Shown piece by piece: positions 25,770-33,981 of a stretch of 64,000 nt of DNA. Every line of letters starts with the position of its first letter. Position 1 is the first letter of the stretch. Under the pieces are notes generated by a model. It was given only the letters and a program-made list of their open reading frames with translations, was not told the origin of the DNA and ran no database searches. The stretch is from Gemmobacter sp034519525 (lineage in GTDB: Bacteria > Pseudomonadota > Alphaproteobacteria > Rhodobacterales > Rhodobacteraceae): positions 62,001 through 126,000 of the forward strand of contig JAXHOJ010000042.1 of NCBI GenBank assembly GCA_034519525.1, given 5' to 3'. Position numbers and translations under genes: made by a program.

Positions 25770-27044
25770 ATGTTCGATCTGATCGTGAAGGGTGGCACGC
25801 TGCCCGATGGAACCGTGGCCGATATCGGCATCAGGGGCGACACCATCGCCGCCGTGGGGCGACTGGAGGCCGAGGCGGGCCGGGTGATCGACGCCACCGG
25901 CGATCTGGTGGCGCCGCCCTTTGTCGACCCGCATTTCCACATGGATGCCACGCTTTCCTATGGCCTGCCGCGCGTCAATGCCTCGGGCACGCTGCTGGAG
26001 GGGATCAGCCTCTGGGGGGAGCTGCGCGAGATTGCCACGGTCGAGGACATGGTGAACCGCGCGCTGACCTATTGCGACTGGGCGGCGAGCCTTGGCCTGC
26101 TGGCGATCCGCACCCATGTTGATACCACGCCCGATCACCTGCGCGGGGTCGAGGCGATGCTGGAGGTGAAGCGCCGCGTCGCCCCCTATATGGATCTGCA
26201 GCTGGTGGCCTTTCCGCAGGATGGCCTTTACCGCGCGGCGAAGGGGCGGGAAAACCTGATCCGCGCGCTGGATATGGGATGCGATGTGGTGGGCGGCATC
26301 CCGCATTTCGAACGCACGATGGCGGCAGGCGCCGAAAGCCTGCACGATCTGGCGCGGATCGCAGCGGAACGCGGGTTGCTGCTGGATATCCATTGCGATG
26401 AAACCGATGATCCGCTCAGCCGCCATGTGGAAACCCTGGCGGCCGAGGTCACGCGGCATGGGCTGGGCGCAAGGGCGGCGGGCAGCCATCTGACCTCGAT
26501 GCATTCGATGGACAATTACTATGTGTCGAAACTGCTGCCGCTGATCGCGGAAAGCGGCATGACGGCGATCCCCAACCCCCTCATCAACATCACGCTGCAG
26601 GGGCGGCACGACACATTTCCCAAGCGCCGCGGGCTGACGCGGGTGAAGGAGATGCAGGCACAGGGCATCACCGTGGGCTGGGGGCAGGATTGCGTGCTGG
26701 ACCCGTGGTACAGCCTCGGCACCGGCGACATGCTGGATGTGGCCTTCATGGGGCTGCATGTCGCGCAGATGACGCATCCGGCGGAAATGGCGCGCTGCTT
26801 TGCCATGGTGACCGAACATAATGCGCAGATCATGAACCTTGCTGATTACGGGCTGGCCCCCGGCTGCCGCGCGTCGCTGGTGGTACTGGATGCGGGCAAT
26901 CCGGTGGAGGCACTGCGGCTGCGGCCAGACCGGCTTTGCGTCATATCGCGGGGCAAGGTGATCGCAGAGCGCGCCCGCAACGATGCGCAGATGGCCCTGC
27001 CAGGGCGGCCCGCCACCGTGCGGCGCAGGCATATCTTGGGCTGA
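25770..27044 (+). CDS. codA: Cytosine deaminase-like amidohydrolase
   Basis: 424 residues, CodA-like amidohydrolase. Metal ligands are visible in DPHFHMD, in LDIHCDETDD and in GWGQDCVLDPWYSLG; SHLTSMHSMDNYY holds another conserved His. In CodA these bind iron and the substrate ring to deaminate cytosine to uracil. Being the last gene of a BMP-type transporter operon, it probably acts on the imported compound, which may be cytosine, isoguanine or another amino-heterocycle. The gene symbol reflects family similarity, not proven specificity. Confidence 0.8.
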   Translation: MFDLIVKGGTLPDGTVADIGIRGDTIAAVGRLEAEAGRVIDATGDLVAPPFVDPHFHMDATLSYGLPRVNASGTLLEGISLWGELREIATVEDMVNRALTYCDWAASLGLLAIRTHVDTTPDHLRGVEAMLEVKRRVAPYMDLQLVAFPQDGLYRAAKGRENLIRALDMGCDVVGGIPHFERTMAAGAESLHDLARIAAERGLLLDIHCDETDDPLSRHVETLAAEVTRHGLGARAAGSHLTSMHSMDNYYVSKLLPLIAESGMTAIPNPLINITLQGRHDTFPKRRGLTRVKEMQAQGITVGWGQDCVLDPWYSLGTGDMLDVAFMGLHVAQMTHPAEMARCFAMVTEHNAQIMNLADYGLAPGCRASLVVLDAGNPVEALRLRPDRLCVISRGKVIAERARNDAQMALPGRPATVRRRHILG

Positions 27045-27136
27045 TCCTGGCGATATCGTCAGGCGCTGTTCAGCTGACTTGAATTTGTTCCTGTTTCGTT
27101 CTATATTTGACTTCCATCCAGCAAGGGAGTCCGATC

Positions 27137-27433
27137 ATGGATGAAACGACCTTTGCCCTGCCTGCCACGCCCCGGCAGATTGCCTATGCGCGGTCACTTG
27201 CCCTGCGCAACCAGACGCTGCTGCCGTGGAACGTGCAGCAGGATCGCCGCACGCTCAGCGCCTGGATCGACGCTCAGGCAAAACTGGCCCCTGCCAGTGC
27301 CACCGATCAGCGGCCCAGTTCGAAACAGGTGGCCTTTGCCGAACGTCTTGCGCGGATCAAGCGGCGGGCCGTGCCGGACGAATGTTTTCAGGACCGGGGC
27401 CTGATGTCGAAATGGATCGACGGCAACAGGTGA
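27137..27433 (+). CDS. Small protein of unknown function with a duplicated motif
   Basis: 98 residues, ATG 27137 preceded by AAGGGAG. The sequence is two tandem copies of a motif of about 36 residues. Copy 1, from about residue 9, reads TPRQIAYARSLALR..., LLPWNVQQDRRTLSAWID. Copy 2, from about residue 56, reads SSKQVAFAERLARIK, VPDECFQDRGLMSKWID. The pattern (S/T)xxQ(I/V)AxAxxLA...(L/V)P...DR..(M/L)S.WID resembles short helical motifs also found at the ends of some helicases, topoisomerases and DUF3072-type proteins; this is from memory. It has no signal peptide or membrane segment. It stands alone, with a terminator right after it. Confidence 0.7.
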   Translation: MDETTFALPATPRQIAYARSLALRNQTLLPWNVQQDRRTLSAWIDAQAKLAPASATDQRPSSKQVAFAERLARIKRRAVPDECFQDRGLMSKWIDGNR

Positions 27434-27441
27434 CGGCACTT

Positions 27442-27464
27442 GCCGGGGCGGTGAACGCCCCGGC
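27442..27464. terminator. Hairpin between the small repeat protein and convergent betI-like gene
   Basis: A perfect 9-bp stem, GCCGGGGCG at 27442-27450 and CGCCCCGGC at 27456-27464, loop GTGAA. It is 9 bases after the upstream stop and 19 bases from the convergent stop, so it can serve both transcripts. No strong T-run on either side. Confidence 0.65.
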
Positions 27465-27482
27465 ATCTGGCCCGCCGCAAGA

Positions 27483-28145
27483 TCAGCGGCGCAGCCCCCC
27501 GGCGCCGAAATGGCGGGGGTAGAAGGCGGCGGCGCAGGCCCATACCGTGGCCATCGCCTCGTCCAGCCCATAGGCGCCGGTCATCGTCATCAGATCCAGC
27601 CAGACCCCCTCTACCGTCACGCGCAGCACCCGCGCGCTGCGCGCGGGATGCAGGTCATACCCCGCTTCGGTATTCATCCGGGTGCAGAGCGATTCCAGCG
27701 TGGCGATATAGGCGCTGTCGTTCGATCCGCAATGTTCCTGATACAACGGGCGGCTTTGCGCCTCGCCCCAGAAGGAACACCAGGCCGAAAGCCGGTGCGG
27801 CGTGCAGATCGCCGGGTTGAAATCGGCGCGCAGCATCGCGGCAATGCGTTCCGCCGCCGTGGGCCCCGCCGCATCCAGCGCGGATTGCCAGTTCTGCCGG
27901 TATTCCTCGGCCAGATAATCCAGCGTGGCGGCCAGCAGCTTGTCCTTTGAATCGAAATGAAAATTCACCAGACCATGCGACAGGCCCGCCGTGCGGGCCA
28001 CCTCGCTTGTGGTGGTGCGGGCATAACCATGGGTGGCCAGCGTGGCGATTGTCGCCTCGATCAACTGCAGGCGGCGTTCATCCCGGCTCAGCTTGCGGCG
28101 CACCTCGCCCCGGTCGTCTGCGGGTTCTGACTGGTTCTGATCCAT
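27483..28145 (-). CDS. BetI-like TetR-family repressor
   Basis: 220 residues from ATG 28145 (an upstream extension to 28313 is not convincing). The HTH is DERRLQLIEATIATLATHGYARTT in parts, then SEVARTAGLSHGLVNFHF; the GLSxGxVNFHFDSKDKLL motif is the BetI subgroup hallmark. CTPHRLSAWCSFWGEAQSRPLY is also BetI-like. BetI represses choline/betaine genes and is released by choline. Here it is divergent from a long catabolic operon and an operator resembling BetI sites lies between them, so it is probably the local regulator responding to a quaternary amine or similar compound. Known choline genes betA/B are not adjacent. Confidence 0.85.
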   Translation of the reverse strand: MDQNQSEPADDRGEVRRKLSRDERRLQLIEATIATLATHGYARTTTSEVARTAGLSHGLVNFHFDSKDKLLAATLDYLAEEYRQNWQSALDAAGPTAAERIAAMLRADFNPAICTPHRLSAWCSFWGEAQSRPLYQEHCGSNDSAYIATLESLCTRMNTEAGYDLHPARSARVLRVTVEGVWLDLMTMTGAYGLDEAMATVWACAAAFYPRHFGAGGLRR

Positions 28146-28219
28146 TCCGCCTCCGTTATCTTGCGTCGTTCTAGCCCAATCCGGGGCCGGAAAAAGGGAA
28201 ATCTGACGGCATTTCATTT

Positions 28220-28237
28220 TGATTGACAATTCAATCA
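28220..28237. promoter_or_regulatory. BetI-type operator overlapping a -35 element
   Basis: TGATTGA-CAAT-TCAATCA is a perfect 7-bp inverted repeat with a 4-base centre, containing the ATTGA-N4-TCAAT core that I recall for BetI operators. It contains TTGACA (28224-28229), a consensus -35 hexamer; GACGAT at 28247-28252 is a weak -10 at 17-bp spacing. It lies 41 bases upstream of the aminotransferase start and 74 bases upstream of the repressor start, so binding would block the operon promoter and perhaps autoregulate the repressor. Confidence 0.65.
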
Positions 28238-28278
28238 GAATTTTGCGACGATCTGACAGAGAAGCAAAGGACAGCGCG

Positions 28279-29634
28279 ATGACCCTGCCCCACCGCAATC
28301 TTTCCCGTTCCAACGCCCAGTTCCAGCGCGCCGTGAAACGCCTGCCGCTGGGTGTGGCCTCAACCTTCCGCTACTGGGGCGATGACCGCACGATCTATGT
28401 TGACCACGGCAAGGGCGGGCGGACCTGGGATATCGACGGCAATTCTTACGTCGATTACCGGCTGGGCTATGGCCCGGCGATCCTGGGCTATGCCGATGAT
28501 CGGGTGGATGCCGCCGCCCGCCGGGGCATGGAGGTCGGCGGCGTCTTCGCCCTGTCGACCGAGCGCGAGCTGATCGTCGCCGACCGCATCGCCAAAATGG
28601 TGCCCGCCGCCGAACTGGTGCGCTTTTCCAATTCCGGCACCGAAGCGGTGATGGCGGCGCTGCGGCTGGCCCGCGCGCATACCCGCCGCGACAGCTATCT
28701 GCTGGTGGAGGGCGGCTATCATGGGCTGTTCGATGCCGCCATGTGGATGGCCAATCTGGAAGACTGGGATCACCGATCGAACCGCGACCCCGAGGTGGTC
28801 AGCTATGGCCAGGGCATCCCGATGACGCTGAAACAGCTGGCGCATCTGGTGCCGATGAACGATCTGCAGCGACTGGAAGACACGTTCAAACGCCATGGCG
28901 ATACGCTGGCCGCCATGCTGATCGAACCGATTCAGGGCAATTGCTGCGCCATCAGCGCCCGCGCCGAATATGTGCAGCTGGCGCGCGATCTGTGCACCCG
29001 CTACGGCGTCATGCTCATCATCGACGAGGTGAAGACCGGCTTCCGCGTGGGCCGGGGCGGCGTGCAGGGCCTGCTGGGCGTCACGCCCGACATCACCACC
29101 TTTGCCAAGGCGGTGGCCAATGGCTATCCCATTGCCGTGGTGGCCGGGCGCGAAGAGGTGATGCGCAGCTTCCGCTATGGCGGTGCCAGCCATGGCGGCA
29201 CCTATACCGCCCATTCCGTCAGCCTGGCCGCCGCCGAGGAATGTCTGCGCATTCTGGATGAAACCCCGGCGCTGGAAACGCTGGCAGGCCATGGCGACCG
29301 GCTGAAAGCGGGGATTTCGCAGATCCTGAACGCGCGCGGCATCGTCCATTCCTATACCGGGCATCCGTCGATGTTCGGCCTGTTCTTCGCCGAAACCCCA
29401 CCGGACAATTACCGTGACTGGAAGACCTCGGATTATTCCTTCTACGATCAGATGGCCCATTTCCTGCATGATCTGGGGGTGATCGTCGAACCGGATTCGC
29501 GCGAACCCTGGTTCATGTGCGAGGCGCATGGGCTGGATGACAGCTGCCTGACAGACACGCTCAGGGCGGTGGAAACCGCCGTTGACCTGACGCTGGAACA
29601 TTTCGCCGCCCAGCCACAGGGGGCCGGGGCATGA
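28279..29634 (+). CDS. Class III PLP aminotransferase (glutamate-1-semialdehyde aminomutase-like)
   Basis: 451 residues. Fold-type I, class III: RLGYGPAILGY near the N-terminus, phosphate-binding FSNSGTEAVMAALRLAR, EGGYHGLFDAAMW, IIDEVKTGFRVGRGG and the Schiff-base lysine in TTFAKAVANGYPIA. It resembles HemL-like and aspartate-aminotransferase-family paralogues used in catabolism. ATG 28279 has AAAGGA upstream. First gene of the catabolic operon under the BetI-like operator; its stop overlaps the next start. Substrate unknown; an amino acid or amine produced by the demethylation pathway is a reasonable guess. Confidence 0.85.
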   Translation: MTLPHRNLSRSNAQFQRAVKRLPLGVASTFRYWGDDRTIYVDHGKGGRTWDIDGNSYVDYRLGYGPAILGYADDRVDAAARRGMEVGGVFALSTERELIVADRIAKMVPAAELVRFSNSGTEAVMAALRLARAHTRRDSYLLVEGGYHGLFDAAMWMANLEDWDHRSNRDPEVVSYGQGIPMTLKQLAHLVPMNDLQRLEDTFKRHGDTLAAMLIEPIQGNCCAISARAEYVQLARDLCTRYGVMLIIDEVKTGFRVGRGGVQGLLGVTPDITTFAKAVANGYPIAVVAGREEVMRSFRYGGASHGGTYTAHSVSLAAAEECLRILDETPALETLAGHGDRLKAGISQILNARGIVHSYTGHPSMFGLFFAETPPDNYRDWKTSDYSFYDQMAHFLHDLGVIVEPDSREPWFMCEAHGLDDSCLTDTLRAVETAVDLTLEHFAAQPQGAGA

Positions 29635-31247
29635 TCTGGGATGCGGTGATCGTGGGGGCGGGGCATAACGGGCTGGTGACGGCCTGTTATCTGGCCCGCG
29701 CGGGGCTGAAGGTCTGCGTGGTGGAAAAGAACGACTGGATCGGGGGCGCGGCGGTGTCGCGCGAACTGACGCCGGGGTTTACCTATTCCAACTGCTCTTA
29801 CGTCGCCTCGCTGTTCCGGCCGGAAATCATGCGCGATCTGGAACTGCCGCGCTTTGGCCTGCAGATCCTGCCCTATGAGGGCGGCGCGGTGCTGATGGGC
29901 AATGGCGATTATCTGGGGATGCACCGCGATCACGATGCCAACCGGCGCGAATTCGCCCGCCATTCACCGCGCGATGCCGAAGCCTATGATCGCTACGCCC
30001 GCGATGTGCTGCGCCATTGCCGCTTCATCCGGCCGATGCTGCTGCGCACGCCGCCCGATCCCTCCAGCTTCCGCCCGCGCGATCTGGCCGAACTGGCCTG
30101 GCTGGGCAAGCAGATGTTCGGCCTGTCGGAACGCGCGATGTATGAGATGATCCGGTTCTGGACCATGTCGATTGCGGATTTTCTGGATGAATATTTCGAA
30201 AACCCGGTCATCAAGGCCTATCAGGCCGTCGCCTCGATCATCGGCACGGCGCTGGGGCCGATGTCGCCGGGCACGGCCTATGTTCTGCTGCATCACGCCA
30301 TGGGCGATGTGGATGGCACGGTGGGCGCCTGGGGCTATGCGCGGGGCGGCATGGGGGCGATCACCCGCGCGCTGGCCGACAGTCTGCAGGCCGCGGGGGG
30401 CGAGATCCGCACCGGCAGCGGCGTGGCGGAAATCCGTGTTGCGGGCGGGCGCACGACGGGCGTGGTGCTGGACAACGGCGATGAGCTGCAGGCGCGGCGC
30501 GTGGTGTCGAACATGGATGCCAAGCGCACCTTCCTGCGCCATGTGGCAGAACGCGATCTGCCCGCCGATTTCGTGAAACGCATCCGCGCCTTCAAAAGCC
30601 GGGGGTCATCGGGCAAGCTGAACATCGCGCTGGACCGGGCGCCGCGCTTCACCGCGCTGCCGGAAGGCGCGCCGAACCTGAAGGGCGATCTGCATTTCAC
30701 CGATTCCATCGAAAAGATGGAACGCGCCTATGACGACTGGAAGGCAGGCCGTTTCAGCCGCGATCCGTTCCAGGATGTGATGATCCCCACGATGATCGAC
30801 CCGACGATGGCGCCGCCCGGCCAGCATTTCATGTCGTGCTTCGTGCAATATGCCCCGCCGAAGATCGAGGGGCGCGACTGGACGGATGCCGACCGCGATG
30901 CCTTTGGCCAGACCTGCCTCGACCAGATCGAGGCGCATGCGCCGGGCTTCAAATCCTCGGTCCTGCATGTGGAAGTGCGCACCCCGCGCGAGCTGGAGGC
31001 CGAGGTCGGCCTGACCGATGGCAATATCTTTCAGGGCGAGCTGACCTTCGATCAGCTGCTGTTCAACCGGCCCGTTCCCGGCTGGGCGCAGTATCGCAGC
31101 CCGATCCGCGATCTGTGGATGTGCGGATCATCCACCCATCCCGGCGGCGGGGTGATGGGGGCGCCGGGGCGCAATGCGGCGGCCGAAATCCTGCGCGACA
31201 TGAAGACCCCTTCCAAGGATATGAGCGATGCCTATGCCATCCTGTGA
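29631..31247 (+). CDS. FAD-dependent oxidoreductase 1 (carotenoid-desaturase/amine-oxidase-like fold)
   Basis: 538 residues. Rossmann FAD motif DAVIVGAGHNGLVTACYLARAG with VVEKNDWIGG at the N-terminus, and the C-terminal FAD motif DLWMCGSSTHPGGGVMGAPGRNAA. The middle has GGMGAITRALADSLQAAGGEI, which builds the phytoene-desaturase-like FAD clamp. The family includes carotenoid desaturases and poorly characterised amine or alkyl oxidoreductases such as PYROXD2-like proteins. Carotenoid genes are absent, so a role in the surrounding catabolic pathway is more likely. Overlaps both neighbours. Confidence 0.85.
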   Translation: MIWDAVIVGAGHNGLVTACYLARAGLKVCVVEKNDWIGGAAVSRELTPGFTYSNCSYVASLFRPEIMRDLELPRFGLQILPYEGGAVLMGNGDYLGMHRDHDANRREFARHSPRDAEAYDRYARDVLRHCRFIRPMLLRTPPDPSSFRPRDLAELAWLGKQMFGLSERAMYEMIRFWTMSIADFLDEYFENPVIKAYQAVASIIGTALGPMSPGTAYVLLHHAMGDVDGTVGAWGYARGGMGAITRALADSLQAAGGEIRTGSGVAEIRVAGGRTTGVVLDNGDELQARRVVSNMDAKRTFLRHVAERDLPADFVKRIRAFKSRGSSGKLNIALDRAPRFTALPEGAPNLKGDLHFTDSIEKMERAYDDWKAGRFSRDPFQDVMIPTMIDPTMAPPGQHFMSCFVQYAPPKIEGRDWTDADRDAFGQTCLDQIEAHAPGFKSSVLHVEVRTPRELEAEVGLTDGNIFQGELTFDQLLFNRPVPGWAQYRSPIRDLWMCGSSTHPGGGVMGAPGRNAAAEILRDMKTPSKDMSDAYAIL

Positions 31248-32790
31248 AACGCTGGTCATCGGCGGCGGCACCAATGGCATGGCCTGCGCGGCACGGCTGG
31301 CGCAGGCCGGGCATCGCGTGACGCTGCTGGAGGCCGAGGCCAGCCTTGGCGGCGGGGCGCGCGGCTGGGATTTCGCGCCGGGCTATCGCGCCCCCGGTCT
31401 GGCCCATGTGCTGCATCTGCTGGATCCCCGGGTCAGCGCGGGGATGGATCTGCCGCGCCACGGGCTGCAGCTGACCGCCGCCTTGCCCAGCGTGGCACTG
31501 GGGGCCGACGGGCGGCATCTGACCCTGCGCGGTGCCTGCGCGGAGAGCATCGAGGGCGATCTGCCGGATGCCGACCGCCGCGCCTGGGCCGATCTGCGCG
31601 CCCGGCTGCTGCGCTTTGCCGCCGTGCTGGCGCCGATGAAGGCGATGACCCCGCCCCGGCTGGCCAAAGGCGCGGGCAACGATCTGGTGGCGCTGGCGAA
31701 ACTGGGGCTGAAGGCGCGGCTGCTGGGCACCGGCGAGTTTCGCGAACTGCTGCGCATGTTCCTCATCAATGTCTGGGATGTGCTGGAAGATGAACTGTCG
31801 GACCCCCGGCTGAAGGGGGCTATGGCCTTTGATGCCACTTTGGGCGCCTGGATGGGGCCGCGTTCGCCCAATTCGCTGCTGGGCCTGTTGAACCGGCTGG
31901 CGGGCGAGGCAGGCGGGCAGGCTGCGGCGCTGTCGCTGCCCGGTGGCGGGATGGAAGCCGTGGCAAAGGCGATGGCTGCCGCCTGCACTGCGGCGGGCGT
32001 GGTGCTGCGCAACGGCAGCCCGGTGGCTGCGCTGATTGTCGAAGAGGATCGCGTGGTCGGCGCCCGCCTCGCCTCGGGCGAGGAATTGCGGGCAGATCAT
32101 GTGGTTTCCGCCCTCAGCCCGAAAACCACGCTGCTGCAGCTGCTGGGCACAAGGCATCTGGATGCCGGGATGGCCACCCGCATGGCACAGCAGAAATCGC
32201 GCGGCGGCGCGGCGCGGCTGCATCTGGCGCTGCGTGGGCTGCCGGATTTTCGCGGTGCCGATCTGCGTGCAAGGCTGTTGATCGCGCCTTCGGCCGATGC
32301 GGTGGAAACCGCCTTCAACCCGGTGAAATACGGCGAGGTGCCGGACCAGCCGGTGATGGAAATCGTGATCCCCTCGCTGTTCACCCCAGGCCTTGCGCCG
32401 GAAGGGCATCATGTGCTGTCGGCCATCCTGCAATTCGCCCCGTATGATCCGAAGGCGGGCCTTGAGGCCGCGCGGGCGCAGCTGCTGGAAAACGCGCTTG
32501 CAGTGCTGGAAACCCATGCCCCCGGCCTGCGCGCACTCGTCATCCATGCCGAACTGCTGATGCCGCAGGATATCGCCACGCGCTTCGGCATGGTGGGCGG
32601 CAACTGGCATCATGGCGAGTTGAGCGTGGAGCAGATGCTGTTCCTGCGCCCCCTGCCCTTTCTGGCGCAATATCGCGGGCCGCTGCCGGGGCTGTGGCTG
32701 GCATCGGGCGGCAGCCATCCGGGCGGGGGCATTTCCGGCGCCGCTGGCTGGAACGCCGCTGCCGAGATCCTGAAAGGAGGCCGGGCATGA
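31228..32790 (+). CDS. FAD-dependent oxidoreductase 2, paralogue of the preceding gene
   Basis: 520 residues. The FAD motif is ETLVIGGGTNGMACAARLAQAG with LLEAEASLGGGARG; the C-terminal motif is GLWLASGGSHPGGGISGAAGWNAA. LSLPGGGMEAVAKAMAAAC matches the same position as in oxidoreductase 1, and both share DQLLF/EQMLF...P near the end, so they are diverged tandem paralogues. It overlaps oxidoreductase 1 by 20 bases and the GcvT-like gene by 4. The two may form a heterodimer or act in sequence. Confidence 0.85.
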   Translation: MPMPSCETLVIGGGTNGMACAARLAQAGHRVTLLEAEASLGGGARGWDFAPGYRAPGLAHVLHLLDPRVSAGMDLPRHGLQLTAALPSVALGADGRHLTLRGACAESIEGDLPDADRRAWADLRARLLRFAAVLAPMKAMTPPRLAKGAGNDLVALAKLGLKARLLGTGEFRELLRMFLINVWDVLEDELSDPRLKGAMAFDATLGAWMGPRSPNSLLGLLNRLAGEAGGQAAALSLPGGGMEAVAKAMAAACTAAGVVLRNGSPVAALIVEEDRVVGARLASGEELRADHVVSALSPKTTLLQLLGTRHLDAGMATRMAQQKSRGGAARLHLALRGLPDFRGADLRARLLIAPSADAVETAFNPVKYGEVPDQPVMEIVIPSLFTPGLAPEGHHVLSAILQFAPYDPKAGLEAARAQLLENALAVLETHAPGLRALVIHAELLMPQDIATRFGMVGGNWHHGELSVEQMLFLRPLPFLAQYRGPLPGLWLASGGSHPGGGISGAAGWNAAAEILKGGRA

Positions 32791-33981
32791 CTGCCGCCGA
32801 TCCCCGCCTGCATTACGAAACCCCGCTGAAACCTACACCGTTTCACCCGCGCACCGCCGCGCTGAACCGGATGAATGACTGGGGGCCCTGGGGCGGCTAT
32901 ACCACGGCGCTGTCCTTCGATGATACGGTGATGGAATATACCGCCATCCGCAACGCGGCCTCGGTCTATGATCTGTGCCCGATGGTGAAATACCGCATCA
33001 CCGGGCCGGATGCGGCGGGCTATCTGAACCGGCTGACGCTGCGCAATGCCGCGAAACTGCCGGTCGGATCGGTGCATTACACCGCCTGGTGCGACGATCA
33101 GGGGCAGCTCTTGGATGATGGCACCTTGTTCCGGCTGGGGCCGGATGATTTCCGCCTGTGCTGTCAGGAACGCCACCTGCCCTGGCTGCTGGACAGTGCG
33201 GTGGGCTTTGACGTGGCGCTGCGGGAAGAAACCGAAGATATCGCCGCGCTGTCACTGCAGGGCCCCTGTGCGGCCAGCGTTCTGGCAGCGGCGGGCTTCG
33301 ATGTATCGGCGCTGAAACCCTTTCGCATGGCACAGTTTGCCTTCGACGGGCGGCAACCTGACCGTTTCGCGCACCGGATTCACCGGCGATCTGGGATACG
33401 AGCTGTGGACAGATACCCCCCGCGCCCTGCCCTTGTGGGATCAGCTGTTCGCGGCAGGCGGCCCGCTGGGCCTGCGCCCCATCGGATCGACGGCGCTGAA
33501 CCTCGCGCGGCTGGAGGCGGGGTTCATCATCACCAACATGGACTTCATCCCGGCCCATCAGGCGGTGCGTGAGGATCGCAGCCGATCTCCGCTGGAAATG
33601 GGGCTGGGCTGGATGATCGACTGGGACAAGGGCCATTTCACCGGCCGCCGCGCATTGCGGGCCGAACACGACGGCGAAACCTCTCGCTGGGCCTTTGTCG
33701 GGCTGGATGTTCCGGGCAATATCCCTGCCGAAGGATCACTGCTTTATGCGGGCAAGACTGCCGAGGCGGGGTTCATCACTGCCGCTGCCTGGTCGCCCAC
33801 CACCAAGCGCAATATCGCGCTGGCGCATGTGGAGCGGCGGTTTCTGCAGCGCGACCTCTGGGTGGAAATCTATGCCCTGCGCGAGTTGCAATATGCGAAG
33901 CTGATGCTGCCGGTCACGGTAACGGAACGCCCGTTCTTCGCCCCGGCGCGCCGCCGCGCCACCCCGCCGGGGAGGGTATGA
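32787..33981 (+). CDS. GcvT-like aminomethyltransferase family protein (one frameshift)
   Basis: About 395 residues after repair. GcvT/folate-binding fold: VYDLCPMVKYRITGPDAAGYLNRLT, then AWCDDQGQLLDDGTLFRLG and EDIAALSLQGPCAASVL. After a frame change near 33345: NLTVSRTGFTGDLGYELWTD, LRPIGSTALNLARLEAG and PLEMGLGWMIDWDKGHFTGRRAL, the conserved T-protein C-terminal half. GcvT relatives transfer methyl or methylene groups from N- or S-methyl compounds to tetrahydrofolate (T-protein, dimethylglycine oxidases, DmdA). Beside two Rieske oxygenases it suggests folate-linked demethylation. It is not a close DmdA match by eye. Confidence 0.85.

Noticed and set aside
32787..33981. DMSP demethylase DmdA
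   Set aside because: Same GcvT superfamily, but the N-terminal and substrate-region sequence does not resemble DmdA by eye; the neighbouring Rieske genes point to oxidative N-demethylation.
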